A stretch of 64,000 nucleotides of DNA from Nocardioides sp. 503 (GTDB lineage: Bacteria > Actinomycetota > Actinomycetes > Propionibacteriales > Nocardioidaceae). The notes beneath the pieces were generated by a model, which was given only the letters and a program-made list of their open reading frames with translations, ran no database searches and was not told the DNA's origin. Position numbers and translations under genes: made by a program. Position 1 is the stretch's first letter. Every line of letters starts with the position of its first letter. The stretch is taken from positions 1,240,001 to 1,304,000 of the forward strand of contig NZ_SPUI01000002.1 in assembly GCF_004522095.1 (NCBI RefSeq). The letters are read 5' to 3'. Shown piece after piece: positions 8,540 to 21,983 of this stretch.

Positions 8540-11391
8540 TGCGGCTGCACCACCTGAGCGCCACCGCGTTCGGCCCGTTCGCCGGCACCGTCCGGGTCGA
8601 CTTCGACGAGCTGTCCGAGGCCGGCCTGTTCCTGCTCTCCGGGGCCACGGGCGCGGGCAAGACCAGCGTGCTCGACGCGGTCTGCTTCGCCCTCTACGGC
8701 GACGTGCCGGGCGACCGCAACACCGCGCGCCGGCTGCGCTCCGACCAGGCCGAGCCGGGCGTCGCCCCCGAGGTGACGCTCGAGGCCACCCTCGCCGGCC
8801 GCCGCTTCCGCCTGGTCCGCTCCCCCGCGTGGGAGCGCCCCAAGAAGCGCGGCACCGGCACCACCCCCGAGCAGTCGCGGGTCGCGCTGTTCGAGCGCGT
8901 CGGGGGCGAGTGGCGCCACCTGTCGGGTCGCCTCGACGAGACCGGCCACCTGGTGACGCGGCTGGTCGGCATGAACGTCACCCAGTTCACCCAGGTCGCG
9001 ATGCTGCCCCAGGGCCGCTTCCAGACCTTCCTGCGCGCCCGCTCCGAGGAGCGCCACGCCGTCCTGCAGCAGCTCTTCCGCACGGGCCGCTTCGCCGACG
9101 TGGAGCGCTGGCTGCGCGACCGGCGCGTGGAGCTGCGCCGCGCCTGCGACGTCGCCCACCAGGACGTCGCCGACCTCGTCAGCCGCGTGAGCGAGGCCGC
9201 GGCCACCCCGCTGCCCGCCGACTGGGACGTCCGCGACCTCACGGACCCCGCCGCCGAGGGGCTGCTCGGCGCCTGGACCGACGAGCTCCTGCGTGAGGCC
9301 ACGCTCGCCACCGAGCAGGCGGCCGCCGAGGCCACCGCCGCGGCGGGCGACGAGTCCGCCTCACGACGTGAGGTCGAGGCGGCGCGCGCCACGCACGAGC
9401 GGCTCGCGCGTCACCGCGCGGCGCGCCAGGAGCACGACGCCCTGGTCGCCCGGGCCGACGACGTGACGGCGGCCCGGGTGCGGCTCGACGCCGCACGGCG
9501 GGCCGCGGCCGTCGCCCCGGTGCTGCGGCTGGTCGCGCAGGCGCGGTCCCAGCGCGACGGTGCCGCGGAGGCCGTGGCCCGGCTGGAGGCCCACGACCGC
9601 GACCAGGTCGCGGAGGCGGTCCAGGACGCGGTGGAGGCGGTGGCCCGCATCCAGGCGCTCCGGCCGGCCGCGACCCGCCTGGTCGAGGCCACGCGCGAGA
9701 CCGCGAGCCTGGAGTCACGGGTCACGCGGCTCGGCACCGAGCTGCGGGCGGCCGAGGCGCGCGAGCGGCTGCGTGCCGTCGACGTCCAGGTGACCGTGCA
9801 CGAGCTGCTGGCCGCCGTGGAGGCACAGCTCCTGGTCGCCCACGCCGCGTGGAACGACGCCCGTGAGACCGCCCTCGGCCTCCAGGAGCACCTGCTCACC
9901 GTGCGCGAGGCGCGCCTGGAGAGCATGGCGGGCGAGATCGCCGGGGCGCTGGCCGTGGGCGCGTGCTGCCCCGTCTGCGGGTCGGCCGACCACCCGCAGA
10001 AGGCGGCGCAGCAGCCCGGCGCCCCCGACGCCGCCGCCGAGAAGGCCGCCCTGCGCGCCGTCGACGACGCCAAGTCCACCGAGCACCTGCGCGACGTCGA
10101 GGTCCGCGACCTGTCCACCCGCCGCGCCTCGTTGGCGGCGCAGGTGGGCGAGACCTCCCTGGTCGACCTGCGCGCGAGCCGCGACGCCGCGCTCGCCGAG
10201 CTGGCGAGGCTCGGGACCGCCTCCCGTGCCCCGCGCGGGGTCGACCCCGCCGACCACCTCGAGCACCGTCGCGCGCTGGAGCGCGAGGCCGCCGACGCCG
10301 GGGCGCGCCTCGAGCAGCTGACCCGCGAGTGCCAGGAGCTGCGCACCACCCTCGACGAGGTGCTGCTCGGCAGCGACCACGACAACCTCGACGCGCTGCT
10401 GGCGGCGCAGACGGCCCGCACCCAGGCGCTGCGGTCGGTCCTGGCGACCCTCGACGCGCTCGAGCGGGCCGAGGCTGCGCACGCCGAGGCCGCACAGGCA
10501 GCCGACGACGCCGCGACCGAGGCGGGCTTCGCGAGTCCCGCGGCTGCCGCGGAGGCGTTCCTGGAGCCACGACGAGCGGTCGACCTCGAGTCCTCGCTGG
10601 CGGCCCACGACCGCCGCCTGGCCGCCGTCCAGGAGGTGCTCGCCGCGCCCGGCGCCGCCGAGCTCGACACCCTGACGGCCCCCGACCTGCAGCCGCTCGA
10701 GGCCGCTCACACCGAGGCCATGACGCGCCTCTCCCGCAGTCGCGCCGCCCAGGAGCAGTGGACCCGGCGCGGCGGCCGGCTGACGGCGCTGAGCGCGCAG
10801 CTGGAGGAGGCGCTCGCCCGGTGGACCCCGCTGCGCGAGGACCATCAGACGACCGCCGCGTTGGCGGCGTTCGTCGAGGGCAAGTCCGCCGACAACCGGC
10901 TGCGGATGCGCCTGTCCGCCTACGTCCTGGCCTACCGCCTCGGCCAGGTCGTCGCCGCCGCCAACGAGCGGCTGGCCTCCATGAGCGACCAGCGCTTCTC
11001 CCTGGTGCACACCGGTGACCGCGGCGCGGGCGAGACCCGCGGCGGCCTGAGCCTGCTGGTCCGCGACGACTGGTCCGGGGAGACCCGGGACCCCGCCACC
11101 CTCTCGGGCGGCGAGACGTTCGTGGTGTCCCTGGCCCTGGCCCTCGGCCTGGCCGACGTCATCACCCAGGAGGTCGGCGGCGCGGCCCTGGACACCCTCT
11201 TCGTCGACGAGGGCTTCGGCAGCCTCGACGCCGACACCCTCGACGACGTCATGGACACCCTCGACTCCCTGCGCGACGGCGGCCGCGTGGTCGGCGTCGT
11301 CAGCCACGTCGCCGAGCTGCGCGACCGGATCCCGACCCAGCTGGTCGTCACCAAGTCCCGGCTCGGCTCCACCGTCGCGCTGCGTCGCTGA
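8539..11391 (+). CDS. sbcC: Exonuclease subunit SbcC (Rad50-type SMC ATPase)
   Basis: The protein has 950 residues and is the ATPase partner of SbcD. The Walker A motif GATGAGKTS is at about 35-43. Two long Ala/Arg/Glu-rich coiled coils flank the zinc hook (C477-P-V-C480), which joins two molecules. The ABC signature LSGGET is at about 855-860, followed by Walker B LFVDEGFGSLD. The arrangement N-ATPase, coiled coil, hook, coiled coil, C-ATPase is complete, with no frameshift. The start overlaps the sbcD stop. A perfect hairpin follows 55 nt after the stop. Confidence 0.96.
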   Translation: MRLHHLSATAFGPFAGTVRVDFDELSEAGLFLLSGATGAGKTSVLDAVCFALYGDVPGDRNTARRLRSDQAEPGVAPEVTLEATLAGRRFRLVRSPAWERPKKRGTGTTPEQSRVALFERVGGEWRHLSGRLDETGHLVTRLVGMNVTQFTQVAMLPQGRFQTFLRARSEERHAVLQQLFRTGRFADVERWLRDRRVELRRACDVAHQDVADLVSRVSEAAATPLPADWDVRDLTDPAAEGLLGAWTDELLREATLATEQAAAEATAAAGDESASRREVEAARATHERLARHRAARQEHDALVARADDVTAARVRLDAARRAAAVAPVLRLVAQARSQRDGAAEAVARLEAHDRDQVAEAVQDAVEAVARIQALRPAATRLVEATRETASLESRVTRLGTELRAAEARERLRAVDVQVTVHELLAAVEAQLLVAHAAWNDARETALGLQEHLLTVREARLESMAGEIAGALAVGACCPVCGSADHPQKAAQQPGAPDAAAEKAALRAVDDAKSTEHLRDVEVRDLSTRRASLAAQVGETSLVDLRASRDAALAELARLGTASRAPRGVDPADHLEHRRALEREAADAGARLEQLTRECQELRTTLDEVLLGSDHDNLDALLAAQTARTQALRSVLATLDALERAEAAHAEAAQAADDAATEAGFASPAAAAEAFLEPRRAVDLESSLAAHDRRLAAVQEVLAAPGAAELDTLTAPDLQPLEAAHTEAMTRLSRSRAAQEQWTRRGGRLTALSAQLEEALARWTPLREDHQTTAALAAFVEGKSADNRLRMRLSAYVLAYRLGQVVAAANERLASMSDQRFSLVHTGDRGAGETRGGLSLLVRDDWSGETRDPATLSGGETFVVSLALALGLADVITQEVGGAALDTLFVDEGFGSLDADTLDDVMDTLDSLRDGGRVVGVVSHVAELRDRIPTQLVVTKSRLGSTVALRR

Positions 11392-11446
11392 CGGCGGCGG
11401 TGTCGGGATCCTGGTCGAGTCCAGGCGATGACGCCCTGACAAGCAT

Positions 11447-11470
11447 GCGACCGGGCCGAGGCCCGGTCGC
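11447..11470. terminator. Bidirectional terminator between sbcC and the PPOX gene
   Basis: A perfect 11-bp stem (11447-11457 with 11460-11470, GCGACCGGGCC and its complement) sits between the convergent stops at 11391 and 11477. Its position and symmetry suggest that it ends both transcripts. Confidence 0.75.
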
Positions 11471-11476
11471 GCCAGG

Positions 11477-11953
11477 TCAGGTCGTGACGGCCCCGTGCTC
11501 GGTGTCGTAGGTGTCGCCGCCCAGCTTGGTCTTGGCGAAGCTGACCAGCGAGGCGATCTTGCCGCCGGGGGTGTCCCAGTACTCGCCGCGCTCCACGTCG
11601 ACGCGGATCAGGGTCGCGTTGGGGTCCTCGGGACCCTCCGGCAGCCAGGCCTCGGCGAAGGTGTTCCACAGCTCCTTGAGCTTGTCGAGGTCGTCGACGA
11701 CGTAGGCGCGCCCCGTCACCGCGACCCAGGTGTCGCGGGCGGAGAGGGTCACCGCGACGCGCGGGTCGTGCTGGATGGCGCGCACGTGGTCGGTGTCGCG
11801 ACCGGTGATGAACCACATCTCGGCGCTCGCCTCGGCCTCCTGCTTCGCCATGGGCAGGCTGCGGGGCCCGTCGACGCCGAACGTCGTCAGCATGGCGATC
11901 GGGATGTCGTTGATCAGCTCGACCAGCCGCTGCTGGTCACCGTCCTGGGTCAT
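11477..11953 (-). CDS. Pyridoxamine 5'-phosphate oxidase-fold protein (general stress protein 26-like)
   Basis: The protein has 158 residues. It belongs to the split-barrel flavin-binding family related to the Bacillus general stress protein YdaG; members bind FMN or F420 but their substrates are mostly unknown. The pattern of a short N-terminal helix, IAMLTTFGVDGPRSLPM, WFITGRDTDHVRAIQHDPRVAVTLS and a C-terminal YWDTPGGKIASLVSFAK is typical. GAGGAG lies 5-6 nt before the ATG at 11953. The long upstream extension of the same frame is a shadow of tldD. It is monocistronic. Confidence 0.88.
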   Translation of the reverse strand: MTQDGDQQRLVELINDIPIAMLTTFGVDGPRSLPMAKQEAEASAEMWFITGRDTDHVRAIQHDPRVAVTLSARDTWVAVTGRAYVVDDLDKLKELWNTFAEAWLPEGPEDPNATLIRVDVERGEYWDTPGGKIASLVSFAKTKLGGDTYDTEHGAVTT

Positions 11954-12037
11954 GGTGCTCCTCGTCTGGTGGGAGCCCTCCGGTACCCGTGCCCCTGGGG
12001 GCAGAAACCGGTGGCCCACGGGGGTGGGTTCAGTGGG

Positions 12038-12043
12038 TAGGTT
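12038..12043 (+). promoter_or_regulatory. -10 box TAGGTT, leaderless promoter of tldDE
   Basis: TAGGTT ends 6 nt before the ATG at 12050 and no ribosome-binding site is present, so the tldD message is probably leaderless. Confidence 0.65.
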
Positions 12044-12049
12044 CAGTCC

Positions 12050-13587
<1,538 letters not shown>

Positions 13588-13588
<1 letters not shown>

Positions 13589-14982
13589 TGACCACTCTCG
13601 CCACCCCGCAGTCCCTGGTCGAGCAGGCCCTGGCGGTCTCGGTCGCCGACGACTGCCTCGTGATCGTCCACGACCACACCAGTGCCAACCTGCGCTGGGC
13701 CAACAACACCCTCACCACCAACGGGGTGATGCACGGGATCTCGGCCACGGTCGTCTCCTTCGTCCGGACCGCCGAGGGCACGAGCACCGGCTCGGTCAGC
13801 GGCAGCGCCAGCACCCAGGCCCAGGTCACCGCGCTCGTCGAGAAGGCCGACGCCGCGGCCCGCGCCTCCTCGCCGGCCGAGGACGCCGCCGACCTCGTGC
13901 GCGACACCGTCTCGTCCGACTGGGGCGACGCCGCCGTGCCCACCGACATCCACGTCTACGACGCCTTCGCCCCGGCCCTCGGGGAGGCCTTCGGCCGCGC
14001 CGGCTCCGCCGACCGGGTGCTCTACGGCTTCGTCAACCACGAGGTGACCACGACCTACCTCGGCTCGACGACCGGGTTGCGCCTGCGGCACGTGCAGCCC
14101 ACGGGCCACTACGCCTGCACCGGCAAGAACGCCGCGCTCACCGAGAGCGCCTGGGTGGGCGGCGCGACGCGCGACTTCGCCGGCGTCGACGCGCTCGCGC
14201 TCGACGCCGAGCTCGAGCGGCGCCTGGCGTGGGGCTCGCGCCGGGTCGACCTCCCCGCCGGACGCTACGACACGATCCTGCCGCCGACCTCCGTCGCCGA
14301 CCTGATGGTCGACGCCTACTGGTCCGCCGGAGCGCGCGTGGCCTGGGAGGGCCAGTCGGTCTACAGCCAGCGCGGCGCCGGCACCCGGATCGGCCAGCGC
14401 ATCACCTCGCCGGGCGTCCACCTCTACTCCGACCCGACCTACCCCGGCCTGGAGTGCGCGCCGTTCAACGTCGCCTCGTCCTCCGACAACGAGTCGTCGG
14501 TCTTCGACAACGGGCTCCCGCTCTCGCGCACCGACTGGATCCGCGACGGCGAGCTCACCGCGCTCCTGCAGACCCGGCACAGCGCCGCGATGACCCAGCA
14601 GCCCGTGACGCCCGGCATCGACAACCTCGTCCTCGACGTGGACGGCGGCCAGGGGACGGTCGAGGACCTCGTCGCCGGCACCGAGCGCGGGCTGCTGCTC
14701 ACCTGCCTCTGGTACATCCGCGAGGTCGACCCCCAGTCGCTGCTGCTCACGGGCCTGACCCGCGACGGCGTCTACCTCGTCGAGGACGGCGAGATCACCG
14801 GCTCGGTCAACAACTTCCGGTTCAACGAGAGCCCGGTCGACCTGCTGCGGCGCTTCAGCCACGCCTCCGCCACGGTGCCGAGCTTCAGCCGGGAGTGGGG
14901 CGACGACTACTTCTCGCGCACCGCCACGCCCGCCCTGCGGGTCCCGGACTTCAACATGTCGAGCGTGTCCCAGGCGACCTGA
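13588..14982 (+). CDS. tldE: TldE/PmbA-type partner subunit of TldD
   Basis: The protein has 464 residues and is homologous to TldD in fold but lacks the HExxxH zinc motif, which is the rule for TldE, the regulatory half of the protease. Conserved segments include [13 protein letters not shown] near the N-terminus, [22 protein letters not shown] and the C-terminal [24 protein letters not shown]. The start shares a base with the tldD stop. A short GC hairpin (14993-15007) follows the stop and may terminate the pair. Confidence 0.92.
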
Positions 14983-15028
14983 GGGTGAACCTCCGGCGGT
15001 TCGCCGGACGCCCGCGCCGCTCCCGACG

Positions 15029-15034
15029 TAGCCT
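15029..15034 (+). promoter_or_regulatory. Possible -10 box TAGCCT of the Ig-like protein gene
   Basis: TAGCCT lies 43 nt before the ATG at 15078, giving a short leader with an AAGGAG ribosome-binding site. No convincing -35 box is seen. Confidence 0.4.
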
Positions 15035-15077
15035 CACCTCGGCTCACGACCCCGTGGCCACGGACAAGGAGCCACGC

Positions 15078-15812
15078 ATGACCCCGACACGCCACCACGT
15101 ACGACGCTGGGCCACCGCGACCGTCGTGAGCCTGGGCCTGGCGCTCGGCACCCTCGCCGCCTCGCCCGTCGCGCCGGCCTCGGCCGACGAGGCCAGCGAC
15201 GCCCCGGTCACCGGGCCGGACGCCGCCACGCTGTGGGCGGGGCCCGACGGTGGCATCCAGTCCGTCAACGTCCTCGCCAACGACAGCGACCCCCAGGGCG
15301 ACGAGCTGCAGGTCTGCCGCGTGGCCGAGACGTCCTCGAGGAACCTGCTGGCCGTGGCGTCGGGAGGGGCCCTCGCGGTCGGGGCCATGCCTCGCCTCAA
15401 GCCGGGCACCTACCAGGTGACCTACTACGCGTGCGACCTCGACTACCTGACGCCGGGCACGCTCACCGTGACGGTCAAGAAGGTCAAGCCGGTGCGCGTC
15501 ACCAAGATCGCCGGCCGGCCCGGCAAGCTCCGAGTCGTCAACCCCAACGAGCGCAAGGTGGTCGTCCTGTGGGGCGACCAGGGCCGGAAGCGGCCCGACG
15601 GCCGTCTCGGCCTCGCCGGGCGCAAGCGCGCCGTGATCACGGTCAAGCGGGAGCGCGTCGACTGGATCGCCTACCTGCCCCGCATCTTCGTGCTGGCCGG
15701 CGAGGGCACCGTCCGCAACATCACGCTGCCCCAGGGCGCCGGCCGAGCGGTCCCCGAGCGGACCGTCCCGCTCGCCCCGCGCGTCGAGAGGCTCTGGAGC
15801 GCACAGCGCTGA
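15078..15812 (+). CDS. Secreted protein with a cadherin/Ig-like repeat
   Basis: The protein has 244 residues with a Sec signal peptide (VRRWATATVVSLGLALGTLA, cleavage near residue 36 at ASA). Residues of about 45-135 carry VNVLANDSDPQGDELQVC and GTYQVTYYACD, typical of the Ig-like/VCBS repeats of secreted adhesins. A basic beta-rich half follows. Two cysteines in the domain could form a disulfide. AAGGAG is placed ahead of the ATG. It is probably an exported or wall-associated protein of unknown role. Confidence 0.75.
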   Translation: MTPTRHHVRRWATATVVSLGLALGTLAASPVAPASADEASDAPVTGPDAATLWAGPDGGIQSVNVLANDSDPQGDELQVCRVAETSSRNLLAVASGGALAVGAMPRLKPGTYQVTYYACDLDYLTPGTLTVTVKKVKPVRVTKIAGRPGKLRVVNPNERKVVVLWGDQGRKRPDGRLGLAGRKRAVITVKRERVDWIAYLPRIFVLAGEGTVRNITLPQGAGRAVPERTVPLAPRVERLWSAQR

Positions 15813-15850
15813 GGGTTCCCCGCGTTTGAGGTGGGCCGGGAGGCGGCACC

Positions 15851-16420
15851 ATGCCAGTCATGTCCGACTCCCGGCCTCCCGGCCCGCCGCCCGCTGGTCC
15901 CCCGTCTCCTCCTGCCGGACCTCCCTCGGGACCGCCCGCCGGGCCTCCGGGCGCCGGATCCCCGACCGACGGCAGGCAGTCGCGCCTGGGCTGGTACGTC
16001 GCCGGGGGCGTGCTGCTGCTGATCCTCGCGATCGGCGGGGCGGTCTTCGCGTTCACCGGCGGTGACGCGACCAGCGTGCAGGACGTGGCGGACCAGGCGG
16101 TCGAGGCGGCCGAGGACCTCGACGTCGACGCCGGCATCGACCTGCTCTGCACGGCGCCGACCAAGAAGCAGCGTGCGGACCTGGACGCGCTGATCTCGGA
16201 GGGCCGCGAGGAGGCCGGCGGCGAGGACCCCCAGGTCGACTACGAGGTCAGCGACGTCGAGGGCGACGCCACCGGCAGCTTCCGCGTCCGCGCGACCAGC
16301 GACGAGGACGCCCTCGAAGGCAAGGAGCTCGACGTCGTCGTGCTCGTGGAGCAGGACGGCGACCGCTCGTGCATCGCCGGCATCGAGGACGGCGAGCGCG
16401 TCGGCGAGGACGGCGATTGA
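15851..16420 (+). CDS. Proline-rich single-pass membrane protein with a DUF4878-like domain
   Basis: The protein has 189 residues. The cytoplasmic N-terminus is a Pro/Gly-rich tail (residues 9-37), one transmembrane helix spans about 47-68, and an exported NTF2-like domain of the DUF4878 type follows (VQDVADQAVEAAEDLDVDAGIDLLC, VLVEQDGDRSCIAGI). This architecture is common in actinobacterial envelope proteins of unknown role. GGGAGG lies 6 nt before the ATG. The last bases overlap the start of the next gene (TTGA). Confidence 0.7.
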   Translation: MPVMSDSRPPGPPPAGPPSPPAGPPSGPPAGPPGAGSPTDGRQSRLGWYVAGGVLLLILAIGGAVFAFTGGDATSVQDVADQAVEAAEDLDVDAGIDLLCTAPTKKQRADLDALISEGREEAGGEDPQVDYEVSDVEGDATGSFRVRATSDEDALEGKELDVVVLVEQDGDRSCIAGIEDGERVGEDGD

Positions 16421-16794
16421 TCTTCCGCGTCACGGCGGCCGCGTTCGTGGCGGTGGCGGCCCTGACCGCGGTCGCGGTCCTGGCTCAGGGCGCCGACGCC
16501 CTGGGGCTGGCGGCGTGGCTGCGCGAGCACGGCCACCCGGTCTACGTCGCGTGGCTGGCCTGGGTGGTGGCTGCGCCGCTGGTGCTCGCCGCGGCGGCCG
16601 CGAGCGTGCGCCGTACGCCCTGGGCGTGGGTGGCCGCGGTGACGGTGCAGCTCGGGAGCCTCGTCGCAGCGCAGGCGCGGCTGGGTCACCTCGTGAGCGA
16701 CTGGTCGTGGGCCGCCGTCGTCGTCGCAGTGGGGATGGGCCTGGTCTCGGTGGTGGCCGCCGTGGACGGCCGGTCTGGACCGGCGCCCGGCTGA
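16417..16794 (+). CDS. Small integral membrane protein, function unknown
   Basis: The protein has 125 residues, read from TTG at 16417, which overlaps the previous stop as TTGA and is preceded by GCGAGGA. It shows about four hydrophobic helices (IFRVTAAAFVAVAALTAVAV, VAWLAWVVAAPLVLAAAAA, WAWVAAVTVQLGSLVAA, WAAVVVAVGMGLVSVVAAV). It is translationally coupled to the membrane protein upstream, so the two may act together. No family is recognised. Confidence 0.65.
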   Translation: MIFRVTAAAFVAVAALTAVAVLAQGADALGLAAWLREHGHPVYVAWLAWVVAAPLVLAAAAASVRRTPWAWVAAVTVQLGSLVAAQARLGHLVSDWSWAAVVVAVGMGLVSVVAAVDGRSGPAPG

Positions 16795-16863
16795 CTGCAA
16801 CCCTGGGGGCGCTCCTCGCGTCCTGCTCCTGTACCGACCACACCACTCACAGGAGCTCCTCGC

Positions 16864-17412
16864 ATGCGCAGCACCCGCACCACCCGGATCACCACCGCCA
16901 CCGCCACGGTCGCCACCACTCTGTTGGCGTTGACCGCCTCGAGCGCGAGCGCCCTCACCCCTGCCACCGATGCCTCCCCGCGCGCCTCAGAGGCGGTCGT
17001 GGAGAAGGGCGTCGTGCTGGAGTGCACCGGCGAGGCCGACGGGCTCTCGGCCTACGTGAACCTCTACGAGAACGACACCTACAGCAACTACCTCCAGGTC
17101 GTGCTGGACGACGACCCGAAGCGGGCGGCCTCACGTGAGCCGAAGGACATCCTGAAGGGCCGCAAGGTCCGCGCAGCGATCACCGTCGACGGGAAGCGGG
17201 CCCGGATCGTCGGCACCGCCACGCGGGTGGGGCCGCGCACCCGGGTGCACGAGGAGCTCGACGACGCCGGCCAGCACGTGGTGATGCACGGCTACCACCG
17301 GCGTCTGGCCCACCGCCTCGTCCTGCGCTACGACGGCGCCACAGTCCCCCTCCGCTGCGACCCCGCGTTCTTCTACCGGCTGAGGGTGACCAAGACGCCG
17401 GTCAGCGAGTGA
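16864..17412 (+). CDS. Secreted protein of unknown function
   Basis: The protein has 182 residues with a signal peptide ending near residue 30 (LLALTASSASA). The mature part contains two cysteines far apart (in LECTGEADG and PLRCDPAF) that may be disulfide-bonded, and a predicted beta-rich body. AGGAG precedes the ATG. The gene ends 11 nt inside the convergent serine hydrolase gene. No family is recognised. Confidence 0.7.
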   Translation: MRSTRTTRITTATATVATTLLALTASSASALTPATDASPRASEAVVEKGVVLECTGEADGLSAYVNLYENDTYSNYLQVVLDDDPKRAASREPKDILKGRKVRAAITVDGKRARIVGTATRVGPRTRVHEELDDAGQHVVMHGYHRRLAHRLVLRYDGATVPLRCDPAFFYRLRVTKTPVSE

Positions 17413-18648
17413 CGCCCACCGGGGCGTAGGGCGCGCGGGTGTAGACGAACGTCGCGCACTCCAGGTGGTCGAGGCGGCCGTCCTCGCGGCGTACGGCGTG
17501 CAGCGTCTCGCCGCGGTGGTAGCCGGCCGTGCCGACGACGGCGTCGCCGCGGGCCTCGAACACGTCGGTCACCTCGCCGGAGGCCAGGCCGCACAGCTGG
17601 AGGGTCTCGTGGTGCCAGCGCAGCTCGAGGGCGGTGTTGCCCCAGAACCACAGCCCGAGCAGGTCGGCCACCGCGTCCGGGACCCCGGTCGAGGGCACCC
17701 ACGGCTCGACGTCGGGGACGGGACCACTGCCCAGCAGCAGCTGCGGCAACCGGCGGGTGTCCAGGCCTGTGGTGGCGGCGGCCAGCGCCACCGCGCCGTC
17801 GCCGGTCTCGGGGTCGACGAACAGACCGGCCTGGAAGCCCGGCATCGAGCCGGGGTGCCCGACCCAGCGGCGGCCATCGAGGTCGCTCAGCCACAGGCCG
17901 AGCCCGTAGGTGTCGCTGGTCGGCTCGGCCATCTCGCGCACCGTCGCTGCCGCGAGCACGTCGGGGTGGCCCCGCACCAGGAAGCGGCCCAGGACGGCCA
18001 GGTCGGCGACGGTGCTCCACAGCTGACCGGCCGGCGCCATCGCCACCGTGTCGTGGTGGGGCTCGGCGGTGAGGGTGCCGGCGAAGTGGTCGACGCTCCA
18101 GCCCTGCGCGGCGGGGGCGTCGTCGGCGTACGACGTGCGGTCCATGCCCAGCGGCGCGAGCACCCGCCGCGAGGCGACCTCCCACCAGCTCTCGCCGCGC
18201 AACCGGGCGACGAGCTCGCCGAGGAGGGCGTAGCCGAGGTTGGAGTAGTGGAACTCCCCCGGCGGCAGCACGGCGCCCGAGCCGTCGTTGGCGGCGACCA
18301 GGGTCGCGAAGTCGACGCCGGGCGAGCGCTCCCACCACGAGCCCACCGGCTCGCTCTGCATCCCGGAGGTGTGCGCGAGCAGCTGGCGCACCGAGGCGGC
18401 GGCGTACCCGCTCTCCGGGACCCCCGAGCCGAGGGGGTCGTCCAGCGAGAGCCGTCCCTCGTCGCGCAGCTGGAGCACGGCCACCGCCGTCAGCGTCTTG
18501 GTGATCGAGCCGATGCGGTAGCGGTCCTCCAGCGAGCCGCCGACGGCCCCGGTCCAGACGAGCTCACCGCCCCGCAGGACGCCCGCCACGACCGACGGCA
18601 GCCGGCCGCGCGCCTGGAGCGCGGTGAGGCGGGCTTCCCAGGGACCGC

Positions 18649-18652
<4 letters not shown>
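17402..18652 (-). CDS. Serine hydrolase of the beta-lactamase/DD-peptidase (class C-like) family
   Basis: The protein has 416 residues. The catalytic SxxK motif is S49-I-T-K52 in [13 protein letters not shown], the second motif Y136-S-N138 is in [15 protein letters not shown], and a GHPGSMPGF segment lies where the third motif (HxG/KTG) is expected. There is no signal peptide, so it acts in the cytoplasm, probably as an esterase or peptidase rather than an antibiotic-resistance enzyme. The GTG at 18652 overlaps the gcvP stop (GTGA), so it is expressed with gcvP. Its 3' end overlaps the convergent gene by 11 nt. Confidence 0.9.
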
Positions 18653-21516
<2,864 letters not shown>

Positions 21517-21590
21517 AGGGGTCTCCTCAGGCAGCGGGGGTCGGGCTCGTCAGCACCTTCACCCTCCCCCTCTGTCGGACCGGAAGGGTC

Positions 21591-21730
21591 CTTCAGAGTC
21601 GCCTGCTCCGCACGGTCCTGGCGCCTGAGAGGTTCCGGGGAGGAATTGCCCCTTCGGCGCTTCGTTCCCGTCGGGCCTCGCACCCTGGTGGAGGCGGCGC
21701 GGTGTCCGGCGAGCGAAGACTCTCCCGTGC
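21591..21730 (-). promoter_or_regulatory. Glycine riboswitch, single recognisable aptamer, upstream of gcvP
   Basis: Read on the minus strand, the leader has the glycine-aptamer landmarks in order: CGGGAGAGTC (P1, 21730-21718), CGCCGAAGGGGCAA, AACCTCTCAGGC, CAGGACCG and the closing GACTCTGAAGG (21600-21591). The landmarks fit the bacterial gcvT motif. A 5-bp hairpin (GGACC/GGTCC, 21577-21591) follows at once, and the gcvP ribosome-binding site is about 60 nt further on. I see no second complete aptamer. Glycine probably turns gcvP on, as for other riboswitches of this class. Confidence 0.88.
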
Positions 21731-21749
21731 GGGATCAGTCAGCGTCCTC

Positions 21750-21755
21750 AGCCTA
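21750..21755 (-). promoter_or_regulatory. -10 box TAGGCT of the gcvP riboswitch transcript
   Basis: TAGGCT on the minus strand would start transcription near 21743, about a dozen bases before the riboswitch P1 stem. The -35 region is weak. Confidence 0.5.
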
Positions 21756-21818
21756 GCAACCGCCCTCTCCCCGCCCGAGTCCTCGTCTCGTGTCCCGGCG
21801 TCTGCCGGCCCTCAGGCC

Positions 21819-21881
21819 TGCGGTTTGGTCACAGACCGCACGTTTCGGGCACTCAGAGGTGCGGTTGGTGACCAAACCGCA
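21819..21881. repeat. 63-bp dispersed palindromic element, copy 2
   Basis: The arms are at 21819-21840 and 21860-21881 with a 19-nt spacer. The right arm is identical to the arms of copy 1 (1920-1982), and the left arm differs at two positions (CACAGACC for CACCAACC). The spacer sequence is unrelated to that of copy 1. This copy lies between the gcvP promoter and the end of the MerR gene. Confidence 0.85.
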
Positions 21882-21926
21882 GGGGTCAGCGGCGCCGCAC
21901 GCCGAGCGGCAGCGCCGAAATGACGA

Positions 21927-21957
21927 CGGACCCGCCACCTCGAGGGTGACGAGTCCG
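21927..21957 (-). terminator. Hairpin after the second MerR gene, probable terminator
   Basis: A 13-bp stem (21927-21939 with 21945-21957) with two non-Watson-Crick positions and a 5-nt loop lies 26 nt past the MerR stop codon. It probably separates the MerR gene from gcvP, which has its own promoter and riboswitch. Confidence 0.6.
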
Positions 21958-21983
21958 CCGGAGCAGGAGCTGGTGGAGCCGGG

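Noticed and set aside
21520..21590. Second glycine aptamer
   Set aside because: The region after the first aptamer lacks the GCCGAAGG and CTCAGGC landmarks. At most it could be a partial ghost aptamer.
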